DNA of 60,501 nucleotides, taken from Puniceicoccales bacterium (lineage in GTDB: Bacteria; Verrucomicrobiota; Verrucomicrobiia; Opitutales; LL51). The translations under genes were made by a program, and so were the position numbers. A model generated the notes under the pieces. The model searched no databases. It was not told where the DNA came from and saw nothing but the letters and a program-made list of their open reading frames with translations. Positions 46,955 to 54,849 of this stretch are shown here, piece by piece (position 1 is the stretch's first letter; every line of letters starts with the position of its first letter). Location: positions 1 through 60,501 of the forward strand of contig JAIRLD010000035.1 in assembly GCA_031259665.1 (NCBI GenBank), in the 5' to 3' direction.

Positions 46955-47164
46955 TAAAGGTCTCTTATTACTCTCACAAGAAATGCATTGTATTCCATGC
47001 TCTCCCCGCCAAGATGGTGACGAATATGATAATAAAGTATCGCTTTTTAATAATTTTTACGTTTCGGCTTTTCGTCTTCCAATGCCCTCTACTCCTCTAA
47101 AAAAGCCTTCCTTAAAGTCTTCAAAGGCCCAGATCCCTTCCTCAGGGTTTCCCAAGGGCTACCT
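46955..47164 (-). pseudogene. Decayed 3' module after the 47165 gene
   Basis: Following the stop of the 47165 gene in the same frame, after two stops, the minus strand reads PLGNPEEGIWAFEDFKEGFFRG, resembling the PGDLVW part of the tail module. Further on, another frame gives GRAWNTMHFL and a stop, resembling RAWNAAHFW. This looks like a worn copy of the shared C-terminal module. Confidence 0.5.
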
Positions 47165-47989
47165 TTATTTGATATGCATCATATAGATCTCCTCCTTGAA
47201 TATCACAAAAAACCATGTGAGTCCTCTTTGCAAGTAAGGGAACAATGATGCTAATTTGTCTTGAACATTCTCATCGAAAAAAAATCCCGCCTTAAATTGC
47301 GTGCGCGTAGTGCCGTTATAAACATCGGCTTGACTGAAATAGTCTTTAAATCCACCCGGATATCTATCTAATAAATTTCCCTCATAGATACTGATGAGAA
47401 CCAAGGGAAGTCCAGTGATCTGAGGAATTCGATGAAGTAGAGTATGTTGATCGGCTTGCGTTGCATCATCCTTCACAATGTAACATGTCTCGCCGCCTCT
47501 TTGTAACAAACTATGCTGCCAATTCGATTGGGCAGACAATGAATTGGTTATTTTTGTAAAAGCTTCAGTCCTTAAAAAAGCTTCAGGACTTAAAAAAACT
47601 TCAGTCCCTAAAAAAGCGGCATTACATCTTAACTGGGCTAATTGAGCAATTCCTGACAGCGTATGTTTTAGCGACAGCAATTCATTCCCAGAAGTACATC
47701 CCTCTGTCCAAATATGATAAACGACAATTTCCGATCTATCACAACCAAAGTCTTTACATATCTTACTTATCCAACTACGAACGTCTTCAGGCTCATATTC
47801 GGCAACCATTTCTTTTTTGCAAAGCATGTTGTATCGGTTATGGCCCGTATCCCGTTGTGTACAAAGAGCATCACCGACTTCTCTACTATCACCACATAAA
47901 GAACGGTCCAAGCTACCACTTGCATTAGTTATTACATTTCCCATGACCATTGCGGCCACCATATTTATTTGTAAGGTTTTCATATTCAT
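47165..47989 (-). CDS. Leader-family protein, paralogue A of a pair (274 aa)
   Basis: From ATG 47989 it reads MNMKTLQINMVAAMVMGNV, a third leader version shared with the 51469 gene. A TTG at 48001, 10 bases after GGGAG, is an alternative start. The mature part is related to the 51469 protein: KICKDFGCDRSEIVVY against KLCVILGCERRNIGVY, and the C-termini WFFVIFKEEIYMMHIK against WLFAIYLEDIYMVCYK. An 8-residue repeat (FLGTEVFLSPEAFLRTEAF) is encoded at about 47563-47625. It is probably an exported globular protein; no enzyme family recognised. Confidence 0.65.
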   Translation of the reverse strand: MNMKTLQINMVAAMVMGNVITNASGSLDRSLCGDSREVGDALCTQRDTGHNRYNMLCKKEMVAEYEPEDVRSWISKICKDFGCDRSEIVVYHIWTEGCTSGNELLSLKHTLSGIAQLAQLRCNAAFLGTEVFLSPEAFLRTEAFTKITNSLSAQSNWQHSLLQRGGETCYIVKDDATQADQHTLLHRIPQITGLPLVLISIYEGNLLDRYPGGFKDYFSQADVYNGTTRTQFKAGFFFDENVQDKLASLFPYLQRGLTWFFVIFKEEIYMMHIK

Positions 47990-48090
47990 TACGCTTACCA
48001 ATTTATATATTCTCCCATTATAGTCAACATATTTTTAATGGTTTTCACAAAAACAATAAGAGAAGATAAAAAAATCACCAAAAAAGCTCA

Positions 48091-48120
48091 TAAAAAATCG
48101 GAGACTTGAAAATCTCCGAT
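48091..48120 (-). terminator. Terminator after the 48234 gene
   Basis: ATCGGAGA / TCTCCGAT arms (48097-48120) followed by six T on the minus strand. It closes the four-gene unit 52245-48234. Confidence 0.75.
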
Positions 48121-48233
48121 TCAACTTAAGGATTAATCAATGAATTTTTGCTATCTTCACTAGAATATTTTTAGTTAAAAAACGCTTAGGGATCATTTCG
48201 GATTGCCCCAATCGTTTTATATTAATCTAACAG

Positions 48234-48683
48234 TTATCGGCGGGAACCGTAAGGCAAATAACGGTTTAGATTGAGGCAGCTGATTATTTCTGCGATTCCC
48301 TCACCACATTGCTTCAACCATTTTTGGAATTCTCGTTTTTCTGCTAGTGGCAACGTACTATTGTTCGCTCTTCTCAATGTATATACTATTTCCGGATATG
48401 CTTTGAAGTAATTGTAAATTTTCAAAGCACCGATCAAGACAATTGAGTACAATATGGCTTCATCCGTCGCATTAGGACCAGCGAGATTCTTCGCATTGTC
48501 AATTATTGTTTGAGCTTGGCTTTCCAGAGCTGCGCAATCACGGAGTGGCAAACCACAGCCTTGATAACTTCCGGTCGAATACAAACCCGGATATTGTGTA
48601 AATAATCTCGAACAAACCGCAGCCGATCCATCGAACGATAACCCACATAATACCCCCATACCGATTATTTTTTTTATATCCAT
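48234..48683 (-). CDS. Leader-family Cys-containing protein, 149 aa
   Basis: Start at ATG 48683 (MDIKKIIGMGVLCGLSFDGSAAVC) behind GAAAGGGAAAAAAT; upstream in-frame ATGs fall in the C-terminus of the preceding gene. After a typical exported leader the mature part is about 125 residues, with six Cys residues, and looks helical (AILYSIVLIGALKIYNYF; LKQCGEGIAEIISCLNL). Paired cysteines would fit an extracytoplasmic location. It starts 34 bases after the 629-aa gene and is probably cotranscribed with it. No family recognised. Confidence 0.65.
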   Translation of the reverse strand: MDIKKIIGMGVLCGLSFDGSAAVCSRLFTQYPGLYSTGSYQGCGLPLRDCAALESQAQTIIDNAKNLAGPNATDEAILYSIVLIGALKIYNYFKAYPEIVYTLRRANNSTLPLAEKREFQKWLKQCGEGIAEIISCLNLNRYLPYGSRR

Positions 48684-48717
48684 ATTTTTTCCCTTTCGTT
48701 TATTATAGTCCAAATAC

Positions 48718-50607
48718 TTATTCACCATCGTGATGTGGTTGCTCATCGTGATGTGGTTGCCCAAAATATGCAGCAGTACCTATACCTAAAAAACCTATGC
48801 CTGCACATGTTACTGCGTTTGCCATAGTGAACCTCGCAAGCGCCGCAGCGAGAAGGGATCTTACTGCCGTTGCTCCACCGAACCACCAAGCGCCCCCCAA
48901 AATGGCCACCCCACCGACAGTTAGGGAGAAAAGCGCTCTGGTGCTAAAAATCCCAAAAGCATCTGCAGCGCAAGCCCTGCGTAGGACATTTACCATCGCT
49001 CCCCGTACTCCATTCCTACCGTTTCCAATGAGATCGTACCCTAGCAAACGCATGTTTCTGTCTACTGTTTCGCCTACTCCCACTATTGCTTGTCGAACAA
49101 TGGCTGGAGCTTCCGCTGGCAGGGCTACATCTGGAGCTTCCGCTGGCAAGGCTGTAATCACGTTCGCTCCTTGATCAATCGCGGCCACTGCTCCTCGGCC
49201 GGCTACCTCTGCTGCTGCTAGGGTTCCATCATGTACTGCTTGGCGCAATGCTCCAACCGTCTCTGGACTGACATTCGCTGCGTTAGCCAATTGTTGGTCT
49301 ACTTCCATTTCTATTTGTTCGCAATTCGCCCTGACTTGTCCGACCACTGTTTCTACTTGTGCGGACCTATCTTCGGCTGTCAGTGCTCGCAATGGGTCTA
49401 CTGCTGTCACACATTGAACCACTACTGTTCGTTGTTGGTCCATTGCTCCTTGAGCCCGACAGAAAGCTGCATACTCTGCATTCATTCGATCTATACTTTC
49501 CTCCAAATCTTTTTCAATATCCCTTTCCGTTTGAGCGATTGCATCTTTAAGCCACATATCGTGTGCATACATATCGCCCGAACATATGTCAGACAAACAG
49601 TCGAATTCAATCGCACGTGCTATTGACAACAGCCTCCCTACTTCATTTGGATCTTTGCCGAGTTCCTCAGTAGACACCCTAAAAGCTTCCCCATATTGGG
49701 CAGAAATCAATCCTACTGCGGCGTTGAAGTCTTGCATTGTTTCGAGCGCAAAATTAGCACATAAACCTTGGAATTCTGAAACAACTCGATTTCGTTCTTC
49801 AGTCAATCTCGCCTTCTCTGCTTCCGACCAATCTTCTAGTAAAGCTCTTATTTCTGTTTCACTTCCATCGATACTATTTCGAACCCGATTTTGAAAGTCA
49901 CGCATCGCTTCATTCCTTTCCCCCTCCAGTTCCCGGCGCCGGTCCTCATACACCCTTTGAAATTCGTTCGAACATTCCATCAACGCATTTTTCACGTTCG
50001 TTTCCATGCCCCCTAGTTCTTCATCTAGTCGGCCGAAATCCACATTTCCGATTGTTTCTATGCTGACTGTTGCATTGCTTTCCGCAGCTTCCATTCGTTC
50101 TGCTTGGTTGCGGGCGTCCTCCTCTGTCCCTCTCTCTTCCGTAAGGCCCTCCATCGTTGGGACTGCCAGCCCAAATTCCATGCACTCCTGCAACACTAAA
50201 TGCGCAGACTCGCGTGCCTGTCGTACTAATCCAATAACATACCCATTCAAAGGAGGGGCCTCAGGAGGGGCCTCAGGAGGGGCCTCAGAAGGGGCCTCGG
50301 GAGGTGTATCAGGAATTACTAAAAGAGGAGGTACCTCAGGAGGTGCTAGAGGTGCTAGAGGTGCTAGTGCCTCAATTGCCTCCAGACGCGCAGCCTCCAG
50401 ACGCGCAGCAGCCTCCAGACGCGCAACCTCACGCCGCCGTACCCGCTCCGCACGCTGCCGTGCCTGCTCCGCACGACGCTGTTCCCGCCTCTCACGACGC
50501 TGTTCCTGCCTCTCACTACCTGTCAATGCCATGACATAAGTATTCTGAACCTCAACTATTTCGGTTACACCGAGTAACCCCAACAAAATCATTCTTCTTA
50601 CGTTCAT
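48718..50607 (-). CDS. Leader-family coiled-coil membrane protein, 629 aa
   Basis: Leader MNVRRMILLGLLGVTEI resembles MNIKKMITLGLLCATEM. The order is: Arg/Glu/Ala-rich helical repeats (about 30-75), a Pro-rich tandem (APPEAP units from 15-base repeats, about 50250-50300), a long coiled-coil region (about 180-390), Ala-rich helix (about 420-510), two hydrophobic helices near the C-terminus (LFSLTVGGVAILGGAWW and AVTCAGIGFLGIGTAAYFG), and a His/Asp tail made of two QPHHDE-type units. This suggests an exported protein anchored by its C-terminus in a membrane, possibly a host membrane. AAAGGAAAG ribosome site. Function unknown. Confidence 0.65.
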   Translation of the reverse strand: MNVRRMILLGLLGVTEIVEVQNTYVMALTGSERQEQRRERREQRRAEQARQRAERVRRREVARLEAAARLEAARLEAIEALAPLAPLAPPEVPPLLVIPDTPPEAPSEAPPEAPPEAPPLNGYVIGLVRQARESAHLVLQECMEFGLAVPTMEGLTEERGTEEDARNQAERMEAAESNATVSIETIGNVDFGRLDEELGGMETNVKNALMECSNEFQRVYEDRRRELEGERNEAMRDFQNRVRNSIDGSETEIRALLEDWSEAEKARLTEERNRVVSEFQGLCANFALETMQDFNAAVGLISAQYGEAFRVSTEELGKDPNEVGRLLSIARAIEFDCLSDICSGDMYAHDMWLKDAIAQTERDIEKDLEESIDRMNAEYAAFCRAQGAMDQQRTVVVQCVTAVDPLRALTAEDRSAQVETVVGQVRANCEQIEMEVDQQLANAANVSPETVGALRQAVHDGTLAAAEVAGRGAVAAIDQGANVITALPAEAPDVALPAEAPAIVRQAIVGVGETVDRNMRLLGYDLIGNGRNGVRGAMVNVLRRACAADAFGIFSTRALFSLTVGGVAILGGAWWFGGATAVRSLLAAALARFTMANAVTCAGIGFLGIGTAAYFGQPHHDEQPHHDGE

Positions 50608-50635
50608 AATCTTTTCTTTCCTTTGAATTAAATTA

Positions 50636-51418
50636 TTATTCTTTCTCCCCTTTGCAATTCCCCCAAGTCGCCGAAGTTAACTGGGAAGCCAAATCATCCC
50701 TTATCGCATCGAGTGTTCTAAGACAGTAGGCTTTGCCTTGAGAATCTACATAGCGTGCCGCATTCTGCCATATGAAGAACTTCTTAGGAATTTTGTCCCG
50801 TACTACAGTATAACCTTGCCTCTTCATTGCTTCGAGCACTTTTTGATCCTTTGCTGACGGAAAACCCAAACGGCTATATTTAACACCCATTTTTTCAGCT
50901 TCACTATAAAAGCGCAAGACTGGCTGTAGTGGTGCCGGTGTCGGTGCCGGTGTCGGTGCCGGTGTCGGTAATGCCAATGGCGTCGGTGACGGTGCCCGTG
51001 ACGGTGCCCGTAACGGTGTCGGTAATGCCAACGGCGGTGTCGGTGTCGGTGCCGGCGTCGGTGATGCAAGCTGTGTTCTACCTCTCGATGGTAGACGATC
51101 CTTACAACCTAGCGCAATTGTTACCGCCAAAACGATCGCAGCCCCTACCACACAAACTGCTTTCCAATTACACACTTTTGGAGGTCTACCAGGTCTATCA
51201 ACAAAGTCGACTGGCAGATCCAAATCGCCGTTTGGCAGCCTATGGCCAGAGTTTTGCATTGCCAATACTCTATTCACTACGTCAGCTCTATTCGCTATGA
51301 CAGGTACAACCCCGCCCCTCCGCTCACCATCGCCAGAGCCAAAGCTATGAGTACAATTAAACACACTCCCGGCTATCAGGATAGCCGCCATCTTATTTTT
51401 TATTAGTTTTTTATTCAT
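50636..51418 (-). CDS. Leader-family protein with transmembrane helix and Pro/Thr repeats, 260 aa
   Basis: Start at ATG 51418 (MNKKLIKNKMAAILIAGSVFNC) behind AGAGG; an ATG at 51451 is further upstream without a site. A second hydrophobic helix (VCVVGAAIVLAVTIALGC) lies near 75-92, then a Pro/Ala/Thr tandem (TPAPTP, LALPTP units; 6- and 12-base repeats at about 50925-51065). A C-terminal globular part of about 95 residues follows (SEAEKMGVKYSRLGFPSAKDQ). Membrane-anchored with a spacer is the likely topology. The stop lies 28 bases before the 629-aa gene. Function unknown. Confidence 0.6.
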   Translation of the reverse strand: MNKKLIKNKMAAILIAGSVFNCTHSFGSGDGERRGGVVPVIANRADVVNRVLAMQNSGHRLPNGDLDLPVDFVDRPGRPPKVCNWKAVCVVGAAIVLAVTIALGCKDRLPSRGRTQLASPTPAPTPTPPLALPTPLRAPSRAPSPTPLALPTPAPTPAPTPAPLQPVLRFYSEAEKMGVKYSRLGFPSAKDQKVLEAMKRQGYTVVRDKIPKKFFIWQNAARYVDSQGKAYCLRTLDAIRDDLASQLTSATWGNCKGEKE

Positions 51419-51468
51419 ATAAACCTCTGAAATTTTATTAATTATTTTCAATTATTCCCCCATTCGAC

Positions 51469-52245
51469 TTATTCCTTGTAACACACCATATAGATATCTT
51501 CTAGATATATCGCAAAAAGCCATATCACTCCATTTTTCCATAAAATGCCCACTTCTCCTAATAGCCTTTGAACATCATAGGCAAAAACTTCTTTCGGATT
51601 GCATTTATTAACGCTATTATACAACCGGAGTCTGTCGCGGAAGATTTTAAACCATCCCGGTACACTATCGATAACAAAAACGGACAACTCAGAGATAAAA
51701 GCAACTTGACTAAATAGAAAATTATCATCAAGTCGTTGCTCTTTCATTTTTGGCAAGAAACATGTCACAACGCCATCCCCATCGGGCTCCTTCCAATCAT
51801 ATTGAGGCTCTCGTGATCGTAGAGTGGCCACTGAAAAACCTCTTTCTATAAAATCTTTGGGGTATAAACACACCTCTTCCTTCTTTTTCAATTGGATTAG
51901 TTTGAAGATTAATGATAGTGTCTCATTTCGATTTAAACTATCACATCCTCTAGCACCTCTTTTCCCGAAAAAACGATAAACACCAATGTTCCGTCTTTCA
52001 CACCCAAGAATAACGCATAATTTATTTACCCATCTGCTGATGCCACTTCCCTCACTTCCCGCAACTAGTTCTTCCATTTGAAGTCTATCGAACCTACCAC
52101 CTGCATCTTGCTGGCTTTGGAGAATCGCTCCACGATCTCTTTCAAGTGTTCGAGTATGTAGTTCCAAATTATTATTAGCACTAGCCATTACATTTCCCAT
52201 GACCATTGTGGCCATCACACCCACCTGTAAAGTTTCTGTGTTCAT
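51469..52245 (-). CDS. Leader-family protein, paralogue B of a pair (258 aa)
   Basis: From ATG 52245 it reads MNTETLQVGVMATMVMGNVM, aligning with the leader of the 47165 protein; an upstream ATG at 52266 adds seven unrelated residues. The mature part shares spaced motifs with its paralogue, including the GCERRNIGVY region and the terminal aromatic segment ending IYMVCYKE. No catalytic motif recognised. It is the first gene of a probable unit 52245-48234 with gaps of 50, 28 and 34 bases and no terminator in between. Confidence 0.65.
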   Translation of the reverse strand: MNTETLQVGVMATMVMGNVMASANNNLELHTRTLERDRGAILQSQQDAGGRFDRLQMEELVAGSEGSGISRWVNKLCVILGCERRNIGVYRFFGKRGARGCDSLNRNETLSLIFKLIQLKKKEEVCLYPKDFIERGFSVATLRSREPQYDWKEPDGDGVVTCFLPKMKEQRLDDNFLFSQVAFISELSVFVIDSVPGWFKIFRDRLRLYNSVNKCNPKEVFAYDVQRLLGEVGILWKNGVIWLFAIYLEDIYMVCYKE

Positions 52246-52387
52246 CGTGATGATAAAGTTATACATTTTTTTTCTGTCGTCAATATATTTTTAGGAAATT
52301 TTATTAAAAAATAATTTCCGCTTAAAATCAATGGCAATTTTTACTGTAAATTCCTCAGTTTTGACCCGGAATTCCCATTGCTTATGC

Positions 52388-52414
52388 TTGACTCGTTGGC
52401 GATAGATTTATGAT
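52388..52414 (+). promoter_or_regulatory. Possible accD promoter
   Basis: TTGACT, 15 bases, TATGAT; transcription would start only a few bases before the accD ATG, suggesting a very short leader. The short spacing makes this tentative. Confidence 0.35.
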
Positions 52415-52423
52415 TTACCTTCC

Positions 52424-53266
52424 ATGACATTCTTTTTGAAACCAAAATCTCCCGATATTCCCAAACGTAAGGATATTCCTAGGGATATTTGGATCAAATG
52501 CCCCCTATCCGGCGAAATGATCTACTCCAAAGAACTCATCAATAATTGGATGGTGGTGCCGAAAAGTAATTACCATTTCCCCCTATCCTCCCGGGAAAGA
52601 ATTCGCCTCCTTGGTGATCCCAATTCCTTTTCCGAACAGGATGCCCATATAACCTCATCTCCCTTTCTCGGGTTCCAAGACAAAATCTCCTATAATGATA
52701 AATTAATCGCTGCCAAAAATAAAAGTGGCCTCTGCGATGCCGTCATTACCGGTACACTCGCCATTCGCGGCATAACAAGTTGCGTCGCAATCATGGATTT
52801 TAATTTCATGGGCGGTAGCATGGGATCCGTTGTGGGCGAAAAAATTACGCGCATCATCGAATATGGGATCAAAAAAAAATTGCCCGTAATCATCGTTTCC
52901 ACTTCCGGCGGTGCCCGTATGTTTGAGGGCATCGTAAGCCTTATGCAAATGGCTAAAACTTCACTGGCTATCGCTAAATTAGCGGAAGCACGCCTCCCTT
53001 TTCTCTCCGTACTGACTAATCCCACCATGGCCGGTGTCATGGCTAGCTTCGCTTCCCTTGGAGACGTCATCGTTGCGGAACCGGGAGCACTCATCGGATT
53101 CGCAGGACCTCGCGTCATCGAGGAAACAACCCGCCAAAAACTTCCCAAAGGTTTTCAAACGGCAGAATTTCTCCTGAAACATGGACTAATCGACCAAATT
53201 GTATCGCGCCTCGAAATGAAAGATCGCCTCGCCTCACTCTTAAAAGCTATGTCCCATTCAAAGTAG
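52424..53266 (+). CDS. accD: Acetyl-CoA carboxylase carboxyltransferase subunit beta, zinc ribbon degenerate
   Basis: 280 aa, the usual length. With AccA it transfers the carboxyl group from biotin to acetyl-CoA, the first step of fatty acid synthesis. Clear AccD segments are KELINNWMVVPK, FMGGSMGSVVGEKI near 124-138, TSGGARMFEG near 160-169, LTNPTMAGVMASFA and GFAGPRVIE. The N-terminal four-cysteine zinc ribbon keeps only Cys26; positions 29, 45 and 48 are Ser, Val and Ser. The catalytic domain looks intact. It is divergent from the array. Confidence 0.93.
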   Translation: MTFFLKPKSPDIPKRKDIPRDIWIKCPLSGEMIYSKELINNWMVVPKSNYHFPLSSRERIRLLGDPNSFSEQDAHITSSPFLGFQDKISYNDKLIAAKNKSGLCDAVITGTLAIRGITSCVAIMDFNFMGGSMGSVVGEKITRIIEYGIKKKLPVIIVSTSGGARMFEGIVSLMQMAKTSLAIAKLAEARLPFLSVLTNPTMAGVMASFASLGDVIVAEPGALIGFAGPRVIEETTRQKLPKGFQTAEFLLKHGLIDQIVSRLEMKDRLASLLKAMSHSK

Positions 53267-53511
53267 CTTGCATTTATACCCCATTGGATCCCGTAGCTTG
53301 GCTCCTATGAAATGATACCGCTTGCCAGGAAATCGTTTTCCTTTTCCGTTGCCCCAAATACGTTTTAGATATCCAGTTTTTGCCCAATTGTTTGTTCAGA
53401 GTAAAAATCCGGCCTCTGAAATTTTTTTGCCACATTAATCTTGATCGGCCTATTTTTTTTATACATATAGAGCAAAATGTTTTGCTATGATTTGAAGGAG
53501 ATCAGTAGAAT

Positions 53512-54846
53512 ATGAAAGTGATGAAGTTAGTAACTATTTTTTTGTGGATCATTGTTGGATTTGTGGTAATGTTATTTGTTAAGTCTCATTACTCGCCCGT
53601 ATCTCTACCAAAAATAAAACTGGGCATCGATGTATTGGAAGAACGGGGGTTCGACATACTGCAAAATAAAAACATTGGCATTCTGACGAATCAGGCAGGA
53701 GTCGATTCAAAGGGTGAGTTGACATGGTCCATCTTAAAAAATACGCCCGGTATTCATTTGAAAGCTATTTTTGCCCCCGTACACGGTTTGGAAGGCAAAT
53801 TCATGTCGCTGGAAACATTTTACAATGACGAAATCGATGACATTCCCGTATATTCTGTTTTTGCATCCAATTCCCGTCCGAAGGATGAATGGCTGAAGGG
53901 ACTGGATACTGTAGTGGTGGATTTGCAAGGGGTAGGGATTCGCTACTACAACTATTGGGCATTCATGGTTTACATGATGGCGGCCTGCTTTGAAAATGGG
54001 ATTGAAGTCATCGTCTTAGATCGACCCAATCCACTGGGTGGACATTACATAGGTGGACCCATTATGGATCCGGAAAATACGTCCGTTTGGGGACCCATTG
54101 CGGGGTTACCGCTTTTTCACGGATTGACGATCGGTGAACTGGCCAATTATTGTAAAAATTTACCCGGTGGAATCGTTGCCCATAAACTTACGGAAACGGG
54201 AGTGCCTCATTTGGGACTGGAGGTATCTCCTGAAACACTTGCTGAAGGGAAATTAACCGTCATTCCCATGAGAGACTGGAAGCGCAACATGCTTTGGCAG
54301 GATACAGGATTGGACTGGGTTGGAACTTCACCTTATATTACCAATCTACAGTCCGTTTACGAATATGCCTTTACGGCATTATCTTCTTTTGTATCCATGA
54401 GTTATTACGAAACATGTTCTTTTTTAAAGTTCGAACCTTCCTGGGAAACAAGGCGACCGTGGTCAATATTTTCTTCCCGCTACGTCACAGCAACGGCAAT
54501 TATACGCTATTTTGAAAATGAAATCCCTAAAAAGCAGAAGCTAGGATTTTCTTTATCGGTTACAGGAAAGCATCACAATTCCGTTGAAATTTCAGTAAAA
54601 GATATTCGGAAAGTTACTCCCGGACTTTTCGGTTTAGAGATGTTAGCCCTTTCTCAAAAATATGCACGTTTCTATATCGATAATCAGGAAAGTATTCAAC
54701 TGGTTGCTAGTCACATGGGTGATAAAGAATTGTTAAACAAACTAAAAAAATCAGAACGCATTAGTGTGAATTATTTTAGAGATAAATGGGCAAATCAAGC
54801 CTTGCAATTTGTCGAAAAAGTCAAACCCTACCTTTTATATGAATAA
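53512..54846 (+). CDS. NamZ-type exo-beta-N-acetylmuramidase (DUF1343), copy 1
   Basis: 444 aa. One N-terminal hydrophobic helix (about 5-25) anchors or exports it; the rest is a DUF1343 domain: GILTNQAGVDSKG, FAPVHGLEGKF, DTVVVDLQGVGIRYYNY, VLDRPNPLGG and LFHGLTIGELANY. NamZ enzymes remove terminal MurNAc from peptidoglycan fragments; periplasmic turnover and recycling is the likely role. The start has AAGGAGATC ahead of ATG. A second, diverged copy follows 3 bases after the stop. Confidence 0.85.
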   Translation: MKVMKLVTIFLWIIVGFVVMLFVKSHYSPVSLPKIKLGIDVLEERGFDILQNKNIGILTNQAGVDSKGELTWSILKNTPGIHLKAIFAPVHGLEGKFMSLETFYNDEIDDIPVYSVFASNSRPKDEWLKGLDTVVVDLQGVGIRYYNYWAFMVYMMAACFENGIEVIVLDRPNPLGGHYIGGPIMDPENTSVWGPIAGLPLFHGLTIGELANYCKNLPGGIVAHKLTETGVPHLGLEVSPETLAEGKLTVIPMRDWKRNMLWQDTGLDWVGTSPYITNLQSVYEYAFTALSSFVSMSYYETCSFLKFEPSWETRRPWSIFSSRYVTATAIIRYFENEIPKKQKLGFSLSVTGKHHNSVEISVKDIRKVTPGLFGLEMLALSQKYARFYIDNQESIQLVASHMGDKELLNKLKKSERISVNYFRDKWANQALQFVEKVKPYLLYE

Positions 54847-54849
54847 TTC

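Noticed and set aside
48683..48764. Longer start of the 48234 gene (MGNHITMSNHITM...)
   Set aside because: This is an out-of-frame reading of the His/Asp repeat tail of the preceding 629-aa gene; the ATG at 48683 has the ribosome site and matches the leader family.
49231..49626. Plus-strand ORFs antisense to the 629-aa gene
   Set aside because: No ribosome sites or recognisable domains; they follow from the codon bias of the Glu/Ala-rich coding strand.
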